Source: Mesodorylaimus sp. YZB2_4
Lineage: Eukaryota; Nematoda; Enoplea; Dorylaimida; Dorylaimidae
NCBI GenBank assembly: GCA_030248295.1
Contig: JASANH010001222.1
Span: forward strand, 107,555 to 171,554
Direction of reading: 5' to 3'
DNA: 64,000 nucleotides
The notes beneath the pieces were generated by a model. That model was not told where the DNA came from, did no database searches, and saw only the letters and a list, made by a program, of their open reading frames with translations. How positions within the stretch are numbered: position 1 is the first letter of the stretch; each line of letters starts with the position of its first letter. A program made the position numbers and the translations under genes. This document shows, in pieces, positions 11,082-22,259 of this stretch.

Positions 11082-11512
11082 ATTTTTGTATCTCTTATGT
11101 CTTGTATTTGAGAAATAGCATTCGAGATTGATGAATGTTTTGTGAAGAGAGTTTTGTCCGTGAATTAATTACCTGCCAACACAACTAATCACCGAATAGG
11201 ATGTAGCCTTGTCCAATTCCTCTGGCAGTAACCTCGTCTTGTAATTTAAACTCCCGCCTTTTGTTGCATTTGTGTTCACGTACTGTGTGTGTTTACCCCA
11301 AGGTGTGCGACCACGCGTTTCTTTTGCTGGCGTGGGTTCGAATTTGGTCGTCTAGTTTTTCTTTGTATGGTGTTGTGGTTTTCTGGGCTACGTGGCGTTT
11401 TTTTCATTCAATCGAGAGCCACTTTCATTGATTATATCATCTAACTGTATTAGTTTGTTCGCGCGGTAGTTTTTAAGCCTAAAAGCCCTATCAAACTTAA
11501 AAAGAATTGAAA
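11082..11512. other. Intergenic region between XRCC1 and cyclin B
   Basis: T-rich DNA of 430 bp with no supported gene. It should contain the XRCC1 3' UTR and the cyclin B promoter/5' UTR. No TATA box is evident. Confidence 0.4.
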
Positions 11513-13974
11513 ATGATTCGAAAAACCACGACAGCGGTAAGTTTCAAGTACATTTGGCAGGAATAAAGAGGTGCACTCTAAGTTTGAAACCAGTCGGCCT
11601 ATGTCGTGTGAATCAAGGAAAATCTAAAACCTGCTGTTTTTTAATTGTTCATGGCCACTGACCTGAGGATGAATGCGTAGGCTGCCTAGGCTCATGTAGG
11701 CTTTATTTTTCAGGGAAATGTTTTGGCAACGGTTGGTGGAACGGCAAATCAAGAAAACAATGCATTTCGACAGAAAGCAGCCGATCAAGTTACGGCACCC
11801 GTTGCTCGTCCTCCCATGCGTTTTGCCTTGGGCGATATCAAAAATAATGCCGCACAACCATCGATGAAGAGGACGACTAGCTTGAAAAGTGGCAAGACCG
11901 TAAGTAGGAGAGATATACTGTATGTAGCTTATGCGAGGGGGGCATGTTGGGCAGCGGTATTGTTCACATTTCAAGCAAAACAAGGTTTCTATCGAAATGA
12001 TTTCTTCAAATCCGTTTCTTTTTCTTGTTTAATCACCGTGGAATATCTGTTTTATAGGAAGAACCTGCAGTGGCTGCAAAGATCGAACCGAGACGCCCCT
12101 TGCGTTCGACGAATGCATCGAATGTATCGCTTCCGATGGGTAAAAATCTTGAGCAAAAGGCCGCTCGTGTCGTCAATACCAGATCCACGTCATCATCAAG
12201 CAACAGCACTCTGAACGCTACCGATACTTCGTCGGTCATCAGTAAAGTGACCGTATCGTCTAGTATCGTTCAACCAAAAGTTAGCGTCTTGGCGGCCAAT
12301 GGTAAGGGCCGTCTTCTTCGGAGCAACGCTTTGTCGTCACTTCATACGGCGGCGGAGAGCGTCCGTGCGGATGGTAGCTCTCTCCAAGCGGAAACGTCCG
12401 AGTTGGTCGCCTTGCAAGCTGCGCTTTGTTTGGCTCCATTGAAAGAGGAAAATGAGGTATGACCTTTCGATTTTGGCTAATTCTCTCATATTTCTTATAT
12501 TTCTTTGCAGAATGACGTTTATCAGTCTCCGAATCGTGAGAACGCTTATTCCTCGTCCATGATGCCCAATATTGACAAAGACGACGGAGATAATCCTCAG
12601 TTCGTGACAGAATACGTGAATGACATTTATAACTACTTGCGCGCTTTGGAGGTAAGTATTGCTTATTCTCATATGGATCACTTTCCTAAAGAATCGTGTT
12701 TTTCTTTGACAGAAACAGCAAGTGATCAAGGAGAACTTCCTTGATGGGAAGGACGTGTCTGGTCGTATGCGCAGTATTTTGGTCGACTGGTTGTGCCAAG
12801 TGCACGTGCGCTTTCACTTGCTTCCCGAAACTATGTACATGACGGTTGCCATGCTCGATCGTTTTCTGCAGGTAAGAAAATTCTTCGGCTAACTTTCAGA
12901 AATTTTGGAAAAAATTTTTTTGTTACTTTGTTTATAGGACGTCGCCGTTCCGAAGGAGAAACTGCAGCTGGTTGGCGTGACGGCCATGTTCGTCGCGAGC
13001 AAATACGAAGAAATGTACGCTCCTGAAATCGGCGATTTCGTCTACATCACGGACAACTCGTGCAGCAAGCAGGACATTCGTTTGATGGAATGTGTTCTGC
13101 TTCGTACTCTGGGGTTCAAACTAGGCCGCCCATTGCCGATTCATTTTCTCAGGCGTTACAGCAAAGCGGCCGATGTGAGTGCGGTTTTTGGTTGGAGCTG
13201 TTTTCTGGAGGTGAGAGAAGGCGGCTTGTTTTTAGGCTGATGCTACCACGCATACGTTAGCTAAATATTTTCTCGAACTGTCGTTGGCTCAATATCCCTT
13301 GGCTCACTTCCCACCGTCGATGGTCGCTGCGGCTGCTTTGTGGCTTTCGTTGAAGCTTTTGAATCCGTCCTCAGAATGGGCAAGTTTGCTTTTTTGTATT
13401 GTAATCATGAATTTCATCAAGAATTTGTTGTCCTTTATAGTCTCAAACCTTGGCCTTCTACTCCAAGTATCGCGAAGAAGATTTCGCTGTTTGCTTGCGC
13501 CGTCTTTGCCGAGCCGTAGTGCGAACTCACACGCAGGAAATCAAGCAGCAGGTGCGTTGGGTAAAACCACTGCAGGGGTGGTGATTTGGAATAGATAAGG
13601 CTGATCTCTGGATTGAATAGGAATCATTGATGTCTGGGTATGGGATAACTTGCTGGTCTTGGGAATGGGGATTATTGGATGGATGAGGTGTGACAAGGTT
13701 TTGGCTCATTGAAACTTTGTAGCTCCTTGAGCCAGCACAGTACTGTAGGCCCGCAGGCGATGATTAACAGTGGCTGTTGCCTCTGGATGGTATCTGGCCA
13801 TGAGAACAGGGTGGTACACAATGCTCACTGCTAGGAAGCTGATGACGCATCAAGTTCCTGGCGTGTCTTTCATTTCAGTCCGTTCGGAACAAGTTCAGTA
13901 CGACGAAGTTCATGGAAATCAGCAAACATCCGTGCTTAGACTTCAATGTCATCCGCAAGTTCGGCGAGTGCTAA
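11513..13974 (+). CDS. CCNB: Cyclin B (mitotic cyclin)
   Basis: Nine exons: 11513-11536, 11714-11899, 12058-12456, 12511-12651, 12713-12871, 12938-13174, 13236-13379, 13441-13551, 13879-13974; 498 aa. The CDK1 regulatory subunit that drives mitotic entry. A destruction box (RFALGDIKN) lies in exon 2. The cyclin box starts around [20 protein letters not shown], the B-type signature (MRxILxDWLxxVH). It continues through [31 protein letters not shown] and [20 protein letters not shown]. The C-terminal cyclin fold includes [18 protein letters not shown] and ends with [16 protein letters not shown]. Exon 7 ends in TCAGAATGG followed by GCAAGT, i.e. a GC-AG intron. An ordinary GT donor would not keep the frame. 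The first coding exon is only 24 nt (MIRKTTTA). Confidence 0.95.
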
Positions 13975-14371
13975 GTGACCATTTTCTACCCATGTACTTA
14001 TTCGATTTCTCATTCCCATGTCAGTTTAGTTCCTTTATTCACAGACACGCGTGAAATTTTATGAATAGGATATGTATGCAATGATTTGGTGAACGTTTTC
14101 TTTCGGACTTATGGATAGGCCTAGGCTTTCTGCCTTTTTTGGACTTACTGTATTACGCTGGCAAGTAAATGATTCTCACTTATCGGGTGGGGGCACAGAG
14201 GGTGACAAGGGCCAGGCGAGACGGGCCGTGTTTGCGTAGGGCCTGTTGAAGAATTCAGGCTGGAACAGTCGCGAGGACTGGTTCTGGTTCTGGACCTTTT
14301 TCAAGTGCGCCAACCAAGTGACACTGGTTATTTCATTCGATGTTGGGTTTTGACTGAGGCTACCTTCAAAA

Positions 14372-15269
14372 ATGAATATGTGTATAGTTGTTGTGTTGGT
14401 GCTGATGCCTGGAGTGAGTGGGTAAGTTGTCTGTGAGGGATAGCTGGTTCCAGGATGGAGGAGGATGTGAGATCATCACTCAAATCTAATGATGTAATGA
14501 AAGATTGGTGTGATTGTTCAATTTCAGAGATGTCCAGAGCGCGTTCAACGAGGAAAGTATTTCTAGTGATTTGAGGATATCGACTCCGGATAAACTGCTG
14601 AGTGTAAGTACGGTCTGCTCATGACTTATCGGAGGTATGGTGCGCACTCCAGACAGATCCGCCCTGGTTAAGTCCACTGACCTTTGTGTGCGCAGGTGTC
14701 ATTCGGTTCGGCAGTCGTCCACTTGGGCACTGATGTCACAGAGCTGACCGCCTCAGACGCGCCTAAAGTGAGTTGGGAGTCGGAGCAGGATGTGCTGTAC
14801 ACTCTGGTCATGGTTGGTAAGTAGCGGTGCCCTCTGCCCCGACCCCTGCTCGATGCGACCTCTCGCAGACCCGGATGCTCCGAGTAGGAAGAACCCGGAG
14901 AGTCGAGAGTACCTGCACTGGCTGGTGGTGAACATTGGCGACAGCGACATCGAACGAGGAACACGGGTCAACAGATACATGGGACCGAGCCCCCCTGTCG
15001 GCAGTGGTACGTCGTCATTGAGTCACTGATTGAATGACTGTCCAAGGCCCTTGCAGGGAAACATCGTTACGTCATCCTCGCCTACAAGCAGTCGTCCAGG
15101 ATCGATAACCTGGAGGGGCAGGTACGCCATAAATGGAGCGTGTCTACGTTCGCTCAACGTTACAATTTGCACGGCCCCGTTGCTGGCAACTACTTTTTGG
15201 TAAGTCCCTCGACTGGTGGTCCTTTGCCTGTGCTAAATGTTCCTGGCCTTCCAGACGGAGAGCACGTGA
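14372..15269 (+). CDS. Phosphatidylethanolamine-binding protein (PEBP) with signal peptide
   Basis: Exons 14372-14421, 14528-14603, 14696-14816, 14869-15006, 15057-15199, 15255-15269; 180 aa. The N-terminus MNMCIVVVLVLMPGVSG is a good signal peptide, so this is a secreted or lumenal PEBP, unlike cytosolic RKIP. Family hallmarks are the ligand-pocket motif DPDAPSRKNP, then EYLHWLVVNI, a GPSPPVGSG loop and the GKHRYVILAY motif (GxHRY). Length matches the family (about 180-190 aa). PEBPs bind phospholipid headgroups, and secreted invertebrate members are common antigens. A second ATG at 14378 is also possible. Confidence 0.93.
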
Positions 15270-15372
15270 GTTGCACGTGCATCGCTGGCCATGATGCCAT
15301 AATCGATGACCAGTGACCACACTGTGGCCGATTGGCTGTGGAATGTGCTTACGTTGGGTCGAGTAAAAGGTC

Positions 15373-17393
15373 CTATAGCTTGTCAATATCGCACGATGTG
15401 GTCTCGCAGGTTGAGTCGCACGCGGGTGTTCCGTTGAGTATCTCCAAGTAGCAGGCGGAGGTCGAGGGATTAAAGTCAGAGTCATTGAGGTCACAGTTGA
15501 CATAGCGGCCAACTGTGGGCTCAGCCAATCCAGCTGTCGGCACGTCCTCTCGTGAAGGCACACTGGTCACGGCCGGGTGTGCATGGCTGGCCAATTTGTA
15601 CGTGACCATGAAATGTTCAGTAAGGATGGAGACGGGGAATGCCAAGATGAGGATACCGGACACGCACGCCACGGCTCCTACGATCTTGCCTCCTACCGTC
15701 CTCGGGTACATGTCCCCGTAGCCGCACGTTGTGATCGTGACCACGCACCACCAAAACGAGGCTGGTATGCTGACGTAGAGCGTGCTCGGGTCGTCCTTCT
15801 CCACGTAATAGATGATGGACGAGAAGATGACGATGGTGACACTGGTGAACATGGTGATGGTGGCCAGCTCTCGTTTACTCTGAACCAGTGTTGAACCAAA
15901 AACGCGTAGTGCACGAAAATATCGTGCCAACTTGATTATGCGAAATACTCTGACTACTTTTAGAGCAGCCAAAAAGCTGTCCACTTTGTCGAATTGATAG
16001 CACACGAAAGAAACTGAGTCCAAGATTACCTCGACGTAGAAGGGGATGGTGGCCAGCAGATCGATTATGTTGAGAATGTCTTTCAGGAAGGCCAGTCGGC
16101 AGTGAGCAGCTAGGAATCGAGTCAAGAACTCCAGGCTGAACCAAGCCATGCACACAGTTTCGATAAGATCGAACACAAAGTCAGAGTTGATGCACGATGC
16201 TCGCAGGCTCTTCCTTTGTCGCTCAGTACAGCTGTCGTTGATCGGGGATAGTCCCAGCTGACCATCCCATGTACGCACCACAGATGGGCTTCCGTCCTGT
16301 GCAGTATCCAAGGGAAGAAGTTGTCGCAAGTTTCTGAAGCTCTCGAACCAAATATCAGTGGCATTGAAGAACCAAATGCCGTCGTCCACAGACGAGTTGT
16401 CCAGCAAATGTCGTAGTCGGTCCAGTATGAAAGGGTCCAGACCAGATGAGGGTTCTTCGGGCTGCACATCGACGAACCAGCAACGGGTGCTTTGCAGGGA
16501 TGGTTCGGTTGAGATAACCAGGTTCAATATGGACAGTGCCAGGAAGAAGATCGACAGCCATGTGAAGACCTGAAATTATCGTGGATAGAGCCACTCCATT
16601 TGCATATGCAGATCGTAGAACCCTCTTTTTTTAATGTATCTGGTAAGCATTCATCTCAGTTCCAGGGTCAGTGATTCAATGGCCATTATTCAAACCTCTT
16701 CCAACATATCTGCCTGCCCTTCTTCAGCCATTAGTGCGAGCAGCCTTATCTTATCATCGCATCAACTTCAGTCAGTCAAACGGCACTAACCTTGATGCAA
16801 CAGGGCACAGTCACCCTGCACTGAATCTTTTCCCTGTTTTCTCTGTTTCTTCTCAAAGAAACGATCCGACGTATGCTTCGTTTCCGAGCGGCCCTGTCTG
16901 GCTCGTGCGCACATTGGATGACCGTGTTACCCGCGCCTGCCAATCCCGCCTTGCAGCAGTTCTCAATGTTAAGCTCGTCCAAACCCCAAAACAGTAATTC
17001 ACGCTCCAGACTGCTAGCCATGGCCGCATCTGGGCAGTGTACATGTCCAGTGCAGGAATAGGCTAGAATATACTCGAACAGGTGAGGCGATCGATCAAAA
17101 AAGTACTCCTTGGTGTCTGGTAAGAGGCAGAATGGGGTTTGGATGGTGGAAGGACAAATGGCTTCCTTGTCGCTGATCATCGCAAACGCTAATCGATGAA
17201 GCAATGACGACTGTGGAAGCCGAGTGATTGCCGAGTGGGTCAATCTGAAGCTTTGGCCGCTAATGTTCAGTCGGAGGAGTTCGGTATCAGACAGGCACAA
17301 CGTAGGGAATGCCTCGTCGTCTTCTGCTTCAATGCTGTCATATGACTCATTCGCGGATTCGAATGACGAAATGGCCAGCACTACTGGCTCCAT
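15373..17393 (-). CDS. Voltage-gated K+ channel alpha subunit (Kv2-4/Shab-Shaw-like, divergent)
   Basis: Two exons on the minus strand: 17393-16791 and 16569-15373; 599 aa. The T1 tetramerisation domain covers roughly residues 35-140 (LRLNISGQSFRLTHSAITRL; LFEYILAYSCTGHVHC; ELLFWGLDELNIENCC, the CC of the zinc-site type). S1 starts right after the intron (VFTWLSIFFLALSILNLVIS). S2-S3 include ETVCMAWFSLEFLTRFLAA and ILNIIDLLATIPFYVEVIL. S4 reads ALKVVRVFRIIKLARYFRAL. The pore is FWWCVVTITTCGYGDMYPRT, so the filter is TCGYGD instead of TVGYGD. S6 is ILILAFPVSILTEHF, where the usual PVP hinge is PVS. The first S4 arginine appears missing. Likely functional but divergent. Confidence 0.92.
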
Positions 17394-17687
17394 GACGGAT
17401 TGACACTCCGTGATGTTGTGTGTAGCGAGAGCATACGAGTCGGCATCAACAGCATGAATCCATTAGCGTAAGTGGAGAGATGGTCGGAAGATCTAGTTGA
17501 TACTACAGGTGGACAAACAGCGCTGGCGAGCTTGTGGAGGGCAACGTAAAGGAGCAAGAATACGAATGGAAAGTTCACTAATGGGTTTTTCCAATGACTA
17601 ACATAAAGTACTCCGAAGTATGCGCATCCATTCATGACAACTTGAGAAAAATCAGAAGAAAATAAGCCCCAGAATCGGGCTTGTGCC

Positions 17688-18217
17688 ATGAACGTGGCGC
17701 ACGCAAGACGCCATGTCACGTGCAGGGAGGGCAGAAATCTGCAGCAATTTAGCTCCACTTTGTGCAGGCGCCGATTGGCCGAGTTCTGTTTCGGGCAAAG
17801 TCAAAAGTCATACTTCAAACTCGAAGCAGACAAGGATCCACTGGCCATTTCGTCCAGTGATGCGGACCCAGATGAGGAGTCTGATTCGGATCTGATGTTG
17901 ATTTGAGGTGCAGAACTGAAACCACGGATTATCGCACTGGTATTTTTGAACAACGGTGGACTTCATATCTGCGGTCAGCTGGGCTGGGCAAACTGAGAGA
18001 ACTTGGCCTGCGGTCGGCATCGATTGCAGACCCACACCTTGCTCATTACATGGTTCAAACCTTACGTGGGCTGTTCGACAAAAATCCAGCCCAGCCTTAT
18101 TTAAAATTTATGAATGATTTGTTTACATCAGTCGAAAGGGACCTTCTGACCACGTGGCACAGTATTTTTGACCTATTGATAGACAGCTCAGGGATGCTTA
18201 GAGTTCTGATCTCGTGA
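17688..18217 (+). CDS. Hypothetical ORF pair, possibly one frameshifted gene
   Basis: An ORF from ATG 17688 runs 72 codons and ends in an acidic Ser/Asp tail (ISSSDADPDEESDSDLMLI, stop near 17906). The next frame immediately takes over (17903-18217), encoding helical sequence such as RWTSYLRSAGLGKLRELGL and HYMVQTLRGLFDKNPAQPYL. No clean GT-AG intron joins them. This could be a gene with a one-base frameshift or chance ORFs. I do not recognise a family. Confidence 0.25.
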
Positions 18218-18454
18218 TCTGGATGACAGAGACTGTGGCGAGCTTTGGATGACCGATGCCAGTTTCTACATGCATGCACACCATGCATTCATTTCCTCAG
18301 TCCTTCACTAGATTTGAGCTTGCGCACAATTTGCTTTTACAATTGTTTGACATTCAAAGAAATCAATGCTGCTGATCATTGTTCACAAAAGTGTCAAGCC
18401 TGACATCGAAGTAGCACTAGTCATTTCTAAAAACAGGCGCTAGGAACCCCATTA

Positions 18455-18643
18455 TTAGAAAATCTTCCGACAAAAGGAACAAAACACACTGGTCACCTTG
18501 AACACGAGTTGTGCGACCTTCGATTTCTTGTTCTCGTAGCTCTTGTTCACTGGCACTCTCGACTCGGCAGCTATTTCTTCCCACTCGCTGTCTTCACTCT
18601 CCTCGTCGGCAACGTGATCTCGGAGTAAGGTCTTATCACTCAT
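18455..18643 (-). CDS. Small hypothetical ORF, 62 aa
   Basis: Starts at ATG 18643 (MSDKTLLRDHVADEESEDSE), acidic at first, then Lys-rich, and ends VFCSFCRKIF. The acidic/Trp pattern looks protein-like, but there is no family match I can name. It lies just downstream (minus strand) of the LRR-like fragment at 18715. Confidence 0.25.
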   Translation of the reverse strand: MSDKTLLRDHVADEESEDSEWEEIAAESRVPVNKSYENKKSKVAQLVFKVTSVFCSFCRKIF

Positions 18644-18714
18644 GACAGAAATCGAACGGCCGTCGGTAAGCTAAGAGGCCCATAACAGGGGGCCTGGAGG
18701 ATTACAAGGTACAA

Positions 18715-20616
18715 TTAAGGGCCAAAACAACGGGTGATGTTCTTTTGGAAAAAGTCGGTAAGAGAAGAAACAAATTCGACAACATCGTCTTCGGTCGTGA
18801 TGCCATCGATGGACTGAGCTGAAAATGCTCGTAGCTTTTTGCAGCTGTTCACGAACGCCTTAATAGTGGCCTTGGTCAGCACCGCATCTCCACACAAGCA
18901 GGCAAGTTTCAGTTCACTGCAACTCAACGCCAGACTTTGGACTGGTTGACAGGGTCCTGCACGGGTATGAAAATCGTACCCTGCCCGTGCCCGCTGGACG
19001 ACCTGTGTACCCATACCCATACCCGTGCCCGTACCCGTAATTTTTCAAAAAATCTACCCATACCCATACCCGGTTTTTCGATAAATGTTTGAATGGAGTA
19101 TCAAAACAGAAAACTAATTAATTCATGGAAATAATTTTAGAAAACCGGAGTTCTCAACAAAACTGGTTCAATTTTCATTCAAAAGTTTATTCTTTATCGC
19201 AAGACAAAAGACTTTCTTGAAGCAGTAATCTGACTGGGGAACATCGCCAACCGTTCAGTCGAACTTTGAGCAACCAAAAATCGTAATGTTTTCCCAGGTG
19301 TAAAAGAAAGCTATCTGCAAAATTAGAGGCGTCTGGCCAACTGGTCAGTTGTGGTCGAAGTCCTTGAGTCTAAAGTCCTTGAGCCAAATGCTTTAGCGCT
19401 AAACCTCTGAATAATGTTTATTTTGCGTAATTTATTGGGTTTCTTGTTCCCTTGGAAATAAACGTCTCAATTTACAATAAACTTAGAAGCCTGAAGCTGA
19501 CAACAACGTGGCAATCTAAAACTCTGAATGAAACTGCATTCATGTCAGAGTAACGGAGTTGAAATCGACAAGGAGTGCCTTTTAAAATGTTTAGCTAAAG
19601 GCATTTTGGCAGTTATCGCTGACCGATGACCCAAAGGCGACCATACAGTCAAGCAGGAATGAGCAGCTGCTCTATTAAACCTAGATTCGTGACACTGCGA
19701 CCAAACGCGCTAGTGTAGCTTACCTGGAGAGGTCAACACCAACTACTGTAGCTGTATTATACTACAAAACAAGCTAGTTTGTGTGCAGGAGCCAGTTTCA
19801 CAATTATAGATGAGACGTGTCTGATCGTGAGTCGCAGGACATGCATACTAGAAAGTCCTATCCTACATCAAACTACACCTGCGCCACACACCTATTTTTT
19901 CTCAGTCCCCTCAGACAGGTAATCAAGAAGTCAGTCAGTCGTGTCGAGTCATGTGGCACCCACCTCTAGGGGTCTTGAGGTCCTTCACGGATGGCGCCTT
20001 AGCGGCTTTTCGATATAAACCAGGTTCATTTTTGCAGTAAACAACCATTTTCAAATCTCAAAAACGCTTGAATATCCATATCTTTTTATCGATATCTTGG
20101 TTGTGAAAAGATATAATATATTACCTACTTTCTTTGAGAATACACGCCCTTCACGTGCCGCGTGTACATTCCAAAAAAACAGATAGTAGATATGGATATC
20201 CCAAAAGATACGGATATGGATATGGATACGATTTCGATATCGAAATGCCAAATGATATCAATATCGATCACATATAGATGTGAATGTTGATATCAACAGT
20301 GGTCACAACTAGCCTCAAAAAGCAGACATCAGAACTGTTTCGCTAAAAACAGTCACAAACTGCATAAGATTCAAATTTGCAGCGCTGTTAAAAAAAAAAA
20401 ACAAGAACGAATACCCGTACCCGCCGACCCTTACCCAAACCCGTACCCATACCCGCCGGGTATGGGCGGGTACGGGTATGGGTACAGGTATGGGTACCCA
20501 TGCAGGACTCTGCGAGCAGGTACAGTAAATGTGAGAAAACGAAGGGTAACGTTATCTGAGAACCTAGCCGATACCGAGCGCAGTAGTCGAGATTCCTCAG
20601 CAGCTGAAGGACTCAT
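18715..20616 (-). pseudogene. Short reading frame split by a hAT-like insertion
   Basis: The 5' half is 20616-20513 (ATG 20616, MSPSAAEESRLLRSVSARFS). The 3' half is 18949-18715 (QPVQSLALSCSELKLACLC ... ending ITRCFGP). Between them lies the 1.56-kb hAT-like element. If the element is excluded exactly at its CAGGG/CTCTG termini, the two halves are in the same frame, giving about 112 codons. The leucine/cysteine spacing (LALSCSELKLACLCGDAVLT, SCKKLRAFS) resembles leucine-rich repeats. Product unknown. It is disrupted as it stands, and no canonical GT-AG boundary coincides with the element ends. Confidence 0.4.
18950..20512. mobile_element. Non-autonomous hAT-like element (~1.56 kb)
   Basis: The left end reads CAGGGTCCTGCACGGGTA and the right end, reverse-complemented, reads CAGAGTCCTGCATGGGTA. 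These imperfect TIRs have the CAG(A/G)G start typical of hAT. Both subterminal regions are packed with TACCCATACCCG/TACCCGTACC units in opposite orientation (18980-19075 and 20408-20500). There is no transposase ORF. The interior is A/T-rich with GATATxGATAT words at 20080-20290. The 8-bp flanks (18942-18949 and 20513-20520) do not match, so no TSD is visible. Confidence 0.75.
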
Positions 20617-20814
20617 CTAACCTAACCAGAGAGGGCCAGGCGGGCACACCTACAGTATCTACCTAGAATCGGTAGAGAAACAAGCAGGTTTGGCTGGATC
20701 TGATCCCAATGCCAGGACGGGCAGGGCACGAGGAAGTGACTCACGTGCTGAAAACGCACGTGCCTTGCGGTAAGTCGGAGGAGAAACACTAGCACAATGG
20801 GGTGCGGGTTACAC

Positions 20815-20848
20815 TATATATAAAAGCGCTCTGAAAAAGCGCTCAGTT
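20815..20848 (+). promoter_or_regulatory. Candidate core promoter: TATA box plus TCAGTT initiator
   Basis: TATATATAAA at 20815-20824 is followed 28 nt after its start by TCAGTT (20843-20848), which fits the arthropod/protostome initiator TCAGT at the expected spacing. No recognisable gene follows. The first ATG (about 20942) opens only a 29-codon frame. The transcript could be non-coding, or a first exon for the GPCR at 22.3 kb. Confidence 0.4.
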
Positions 20849-21793
20849 CATTTCCAAGTCTCAGCCAACTAGACTAGCACTCAGCCGACTAGCCCAAAGA
20901 CTCTCTACCCCTGCTGTCTGCTGCGTGCTATCATTTATCTCATGCTGATCAAGCTGACCAGTGGCCATGCGTCGCACTGGTTCCCATCTCAAATGCACCA
21001 GTTCTATTCCTTTTCAGTATACCAATTTTAACTGACTAAAGGGCATGAAGACACATTAAAATAATAAGTGATAATGTGAAAAGGACGCCATTACTTCTTG
21101 TCTAATACATGAAATATGGATATCTTCGTTGAGTATTCTAAGAGCTGTTTGTAAGATTGTGTGGCAGGTCGGCTCGGAATCAGGTGATGTAAGGCGTTGA
21201 GCTGTGGTGGCGATAATCTCCAACATTGTTAGAGAGAAGGCCGACCAGAGCCGTCTATGAATAAACTAGAAGTTGCAAGTTATGAAATCCACGATGGTAT
21301 TTGAAGAACTGCATGAATTTAAGCTGCTTCCTGAGATCGTGTAGGTCAGACCATCCCAGTTCATGCAGTCCTGCTTCTCCCACCAATGGACCAGACTGTT
21401 TCGAAATCGATCCGGTGAGCAGCTGCCGACTACTTTATGTTTCCAAGCTATTCGCTGGTGTGGTGATCAGATCGTGTTGCCATCGAATCGACTAAGCTCC
21501 AGCCAATTCTGCCAAGAAATGGGCGCGTAGGTGGTTTACCAGCGATTCCATCGTCATTCGTTAGAACACCTCAAATACGAGTGATATCGGCATGATGATC
21601 ATGAGCGTGGTCATAATCTGCCTTTGACCCCGTTTCGAGTGTGCTCGCTGGCGATACTACTCTTGTGCTGATCGATTGGCTCCTGTAACCCTTGCTTGTG
21701 AGTCGGCAGTGTGTCCATCGATTGGCGCTAGTGGGAGCCTGAGCTTCCCGCAATCACCTTCGTCCCTGATGATTGCCCTATATACAGGTGACG

Positions 21794-21806
21794 CCCCCCC
21801 CCCCCC
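21794..21806. repeat. Poly(C) homopolymer tract
   Basis: Thirteen consecutive C residues. The surrounding 20850-22255 region holds no supported gene. Confidence 0.9.
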
Positions 21807-22259
21807 AAGAGTCAGGAGGCGATAACCTGGACGGGCGTATGGTGTGGGCGCGTGCTATGCCTCCCTTGCGCACTCTATGTGGTACCCTACCAAGAAAATC
21901 GACTGTTATCACGTAAGGCTTCATACACTCGTCAGCTCGTGAAGGATGGCTAGCTCGAAAGGTCCTTCAGGGCTGACTTGGAAACTGGTGCGAAAATCCT
22001 TATCTTTGATTACCTATTCGTTAGCGCCCACCGGAAATTGCTGCTAGGTTCGTGTAGGACAAAAGGACGAGGAAATTTAAAAATTCAAGGCATTTGTGAC
22101 TTTTGCAGTGCATACGGCGTTTTTGAGGCAGCAGGACTTCATTTAGATGATATGACTAGAGTTCTAGCCTAGCCATGTTTGATATAAATTTTCTGGGGAG
22201 TCAGGTTTCAGTTCTCTTTCCAGCTGTGCCTAGGTAGGAAATACCTGCGGCTCGGGTGA

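Noticed and set aside
11325..11350. tRNA-like GTGGGTTCGAATTTGG
   Set aside because: The B-box-like word is isolated. No matching acceptor stem or A box is found within 100 bp upstream.
16122..17061. Several plus-strand ORFs across the Kv locus
   Set aside because: They overlap the conserved Kv exons in antisense and show no family features; they are shadows.
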